Below, piece by piece: positions 32,658 through 32,764 of a DNA stretch of 32,764 bases. The notes beneath the pieces were generated by a model, which was not told where the DNA came from, made no database searches, and was given only the letters and a program-made list of their open reading frames with translations. Location of the stretch: the NCBI GenBank assembly GCA_016930515.1, contig JAFGGO010000082.1, positions 1 through 32,764 of the forward strand. Reading direction: 5' to 3'. Source of the stretch: Promethearchaeota archaeon (lineage in GTDB: Archaea; Asgardarchaeota; Lokiarchaeia; Sigyniarchaeales; SOKP01). Both the position numbers and the translations under genes were made by a program. Position 1 is the first letter of the stretch. Each line of letters begins with the position of its first letter.

Positions 32658-32764
32658 TGGCGGCCCTCGAGGGGAATTTCGATTTTCTGTCAATCAGAAA
32701 ATATTATCGAACCCCTATCCCTCCGCAGGATAACTGGGTTTGAAGCCCAGCGTCAGAGACCACT
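32658..32764 (-). tRNA. selenocysteine tRNA (anticodon TCA), 5' part beyond the window
   Basis: Read on the minus strand, the gene enters from the right edge. Visible in order are AGTGGTCTCTGACG (end of D loop and D stem) and the anticodon arm CTGGG-CTTCAAA-CCCAG with TCA at 32741-32743. A variable arm, TATCC-TGCGGAG-GGATA, follows, then a T stem GGGG/CCCC of 4 bp. The 3' acceptor strand TCGAGGGCC (9 bases), G73 and an encoded CCA (32658-32660) complete it. A 9-bp acceptor with a 4-bp T stem is the 9/4 fold of archaeal and eukaryotic tRNA-Sec. A 30-base intron interrupts the T loop. The expected 5' strand (GGCCCTCGA) lies outside the window. Confidence 0.88.
32676..32705 (-). other. 30-nt intron in the T loop of tRNA-Sec
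   Basis: Exon TTCG, directly after the T stem GGGG, pairs with intron CGAA to form the 4-bp central helix. The 3' bulge is ATT (3 bases) and the 5' bulge is ATAAT (5 bases). The interior is an 8-bp hairpin, ATTTTCTG-ATTGA-CAGAAAAT. Cutting each bulge after its second base gives the 7-base T loop TTCGATT. The structure is a slightly relaxed bulge-helix-bulge. Confidence 0.75.

Noticed and set aside
32662..32750. A plus-strand fold around TTTTCTG-TCAAT-CAGAAAA considered as an anticodon arm (CAA, leucine).
   Set aside because: The plus strand gives no matching acceptor or D arm, while the minus strand gives a coherent tRNA-Sec; that hairpin is the inside of the T-loop intron.
1..32764. CRISPR arrays, insertion sequences, prophage or conjugation genes.
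   Set aside because: No spaced direct repeats, transposase or integrase motifs, or phage structural genes were seen; the gene content is mostly core metabolism and translation.

Overview
The window looks like a chromosomal segment of an Asgard archaeon, most likely of the Lokiarchaeia (Promethearchaeota) type. It is AT-rich. Its information-processing genes are archaeal/eukaryotic in type: uL11, uL1, P0 (uL10) and P1 (L12) in a row, SecY, a DUF106/EMC3-like insertase subunit, eL14, eL34, archaeal CMP kinase, and archaeal-type NMN adenylyltransferase. Three tRNA genes carry introns of archaeal (bulge-helix-bulge) type. There are also longin-like, Yip1-like, coiled-coil and zinc-ribbon membrane proteins of the kind common in Asgard genomes. 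Taxonomy is inferred from gene content only.

Layout. 1-2.3 kb: the C-terminal end of a membrane protein, a small zinc-ribbon protein, a DUF364 protein and a bacterial-type shikimate kinase. 2.6-4.8 kb: a large orphan protein with a long charged helix and a possible tiny membrane protein. 5-7.1 kb: shikimate dehydrogenase and a DUF362 protein. 7.1-8.4 kb: three consecutive membrane/zinc-ribbon proteins on the minus strand. 8.5-11.3 kb: thymidylate kinase with an altered P-loop, a membrane-embedded M28 peptidase and a convergent papain-like protease candidate. 11.4-13.2 kb: leuC-leuD, followed by the decayed ends of a methyltransferase gene. 13.8-18.8 kb: the ribosomal stalk operon, then secY and the EMC3-like gene. 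18.9-23.5 kb, minus strand: a LeuA-type synthase, intron-containing tRNA-Ser(GGA), eL14, cmk, eL34 and a zinc-ribbon/Yip1-like membrane protein. 23.6-28 kb, minus strand: RtcA, a Nudix-NadM fusion, a NapH-like ferredoxin membrane protein and SAM hydrolase. 28-31.1 kb, minus strand: four unassigned proteins (longin/TPR-like, two coiled coils and an orphan), interrupted by a plus-strand tRNA-Ile(TAT) with apparently two introns. 31.3-32.76 kb, minus strand: SepSecS immediately downstream of the 3' part of a selenocysteine tRNA.

How the genes work together. The window supplies branched-chain amino acid steps (LeuA-like, LeuC, LeuD), shikimate-pathway steps (AroE, AroK), nucleotide kinases (Tmk, Cmk), NAD synthesis (NadM), translation (stalk proteins, eL14, eL34), membrane insertion (SecY plus EMC3-like), and the last step of selenocysteine synthesis with its tRNA.

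Most interesting signal: the tRNA-Sec at the right edge appears to be interrupted inside its T loop by a 30-nt intron that folds as a near-canonical bulge-helix-bulge. Removing it gives a 7-nt T loop and the 9/4 fold expected for tRNA-Sec. The gene lies only 23 nt upstream of SepSecS on the same strand. Second is the 28-31 kb cluster of unassigned proteins, a candidate Asgard-specific system of unknown function.
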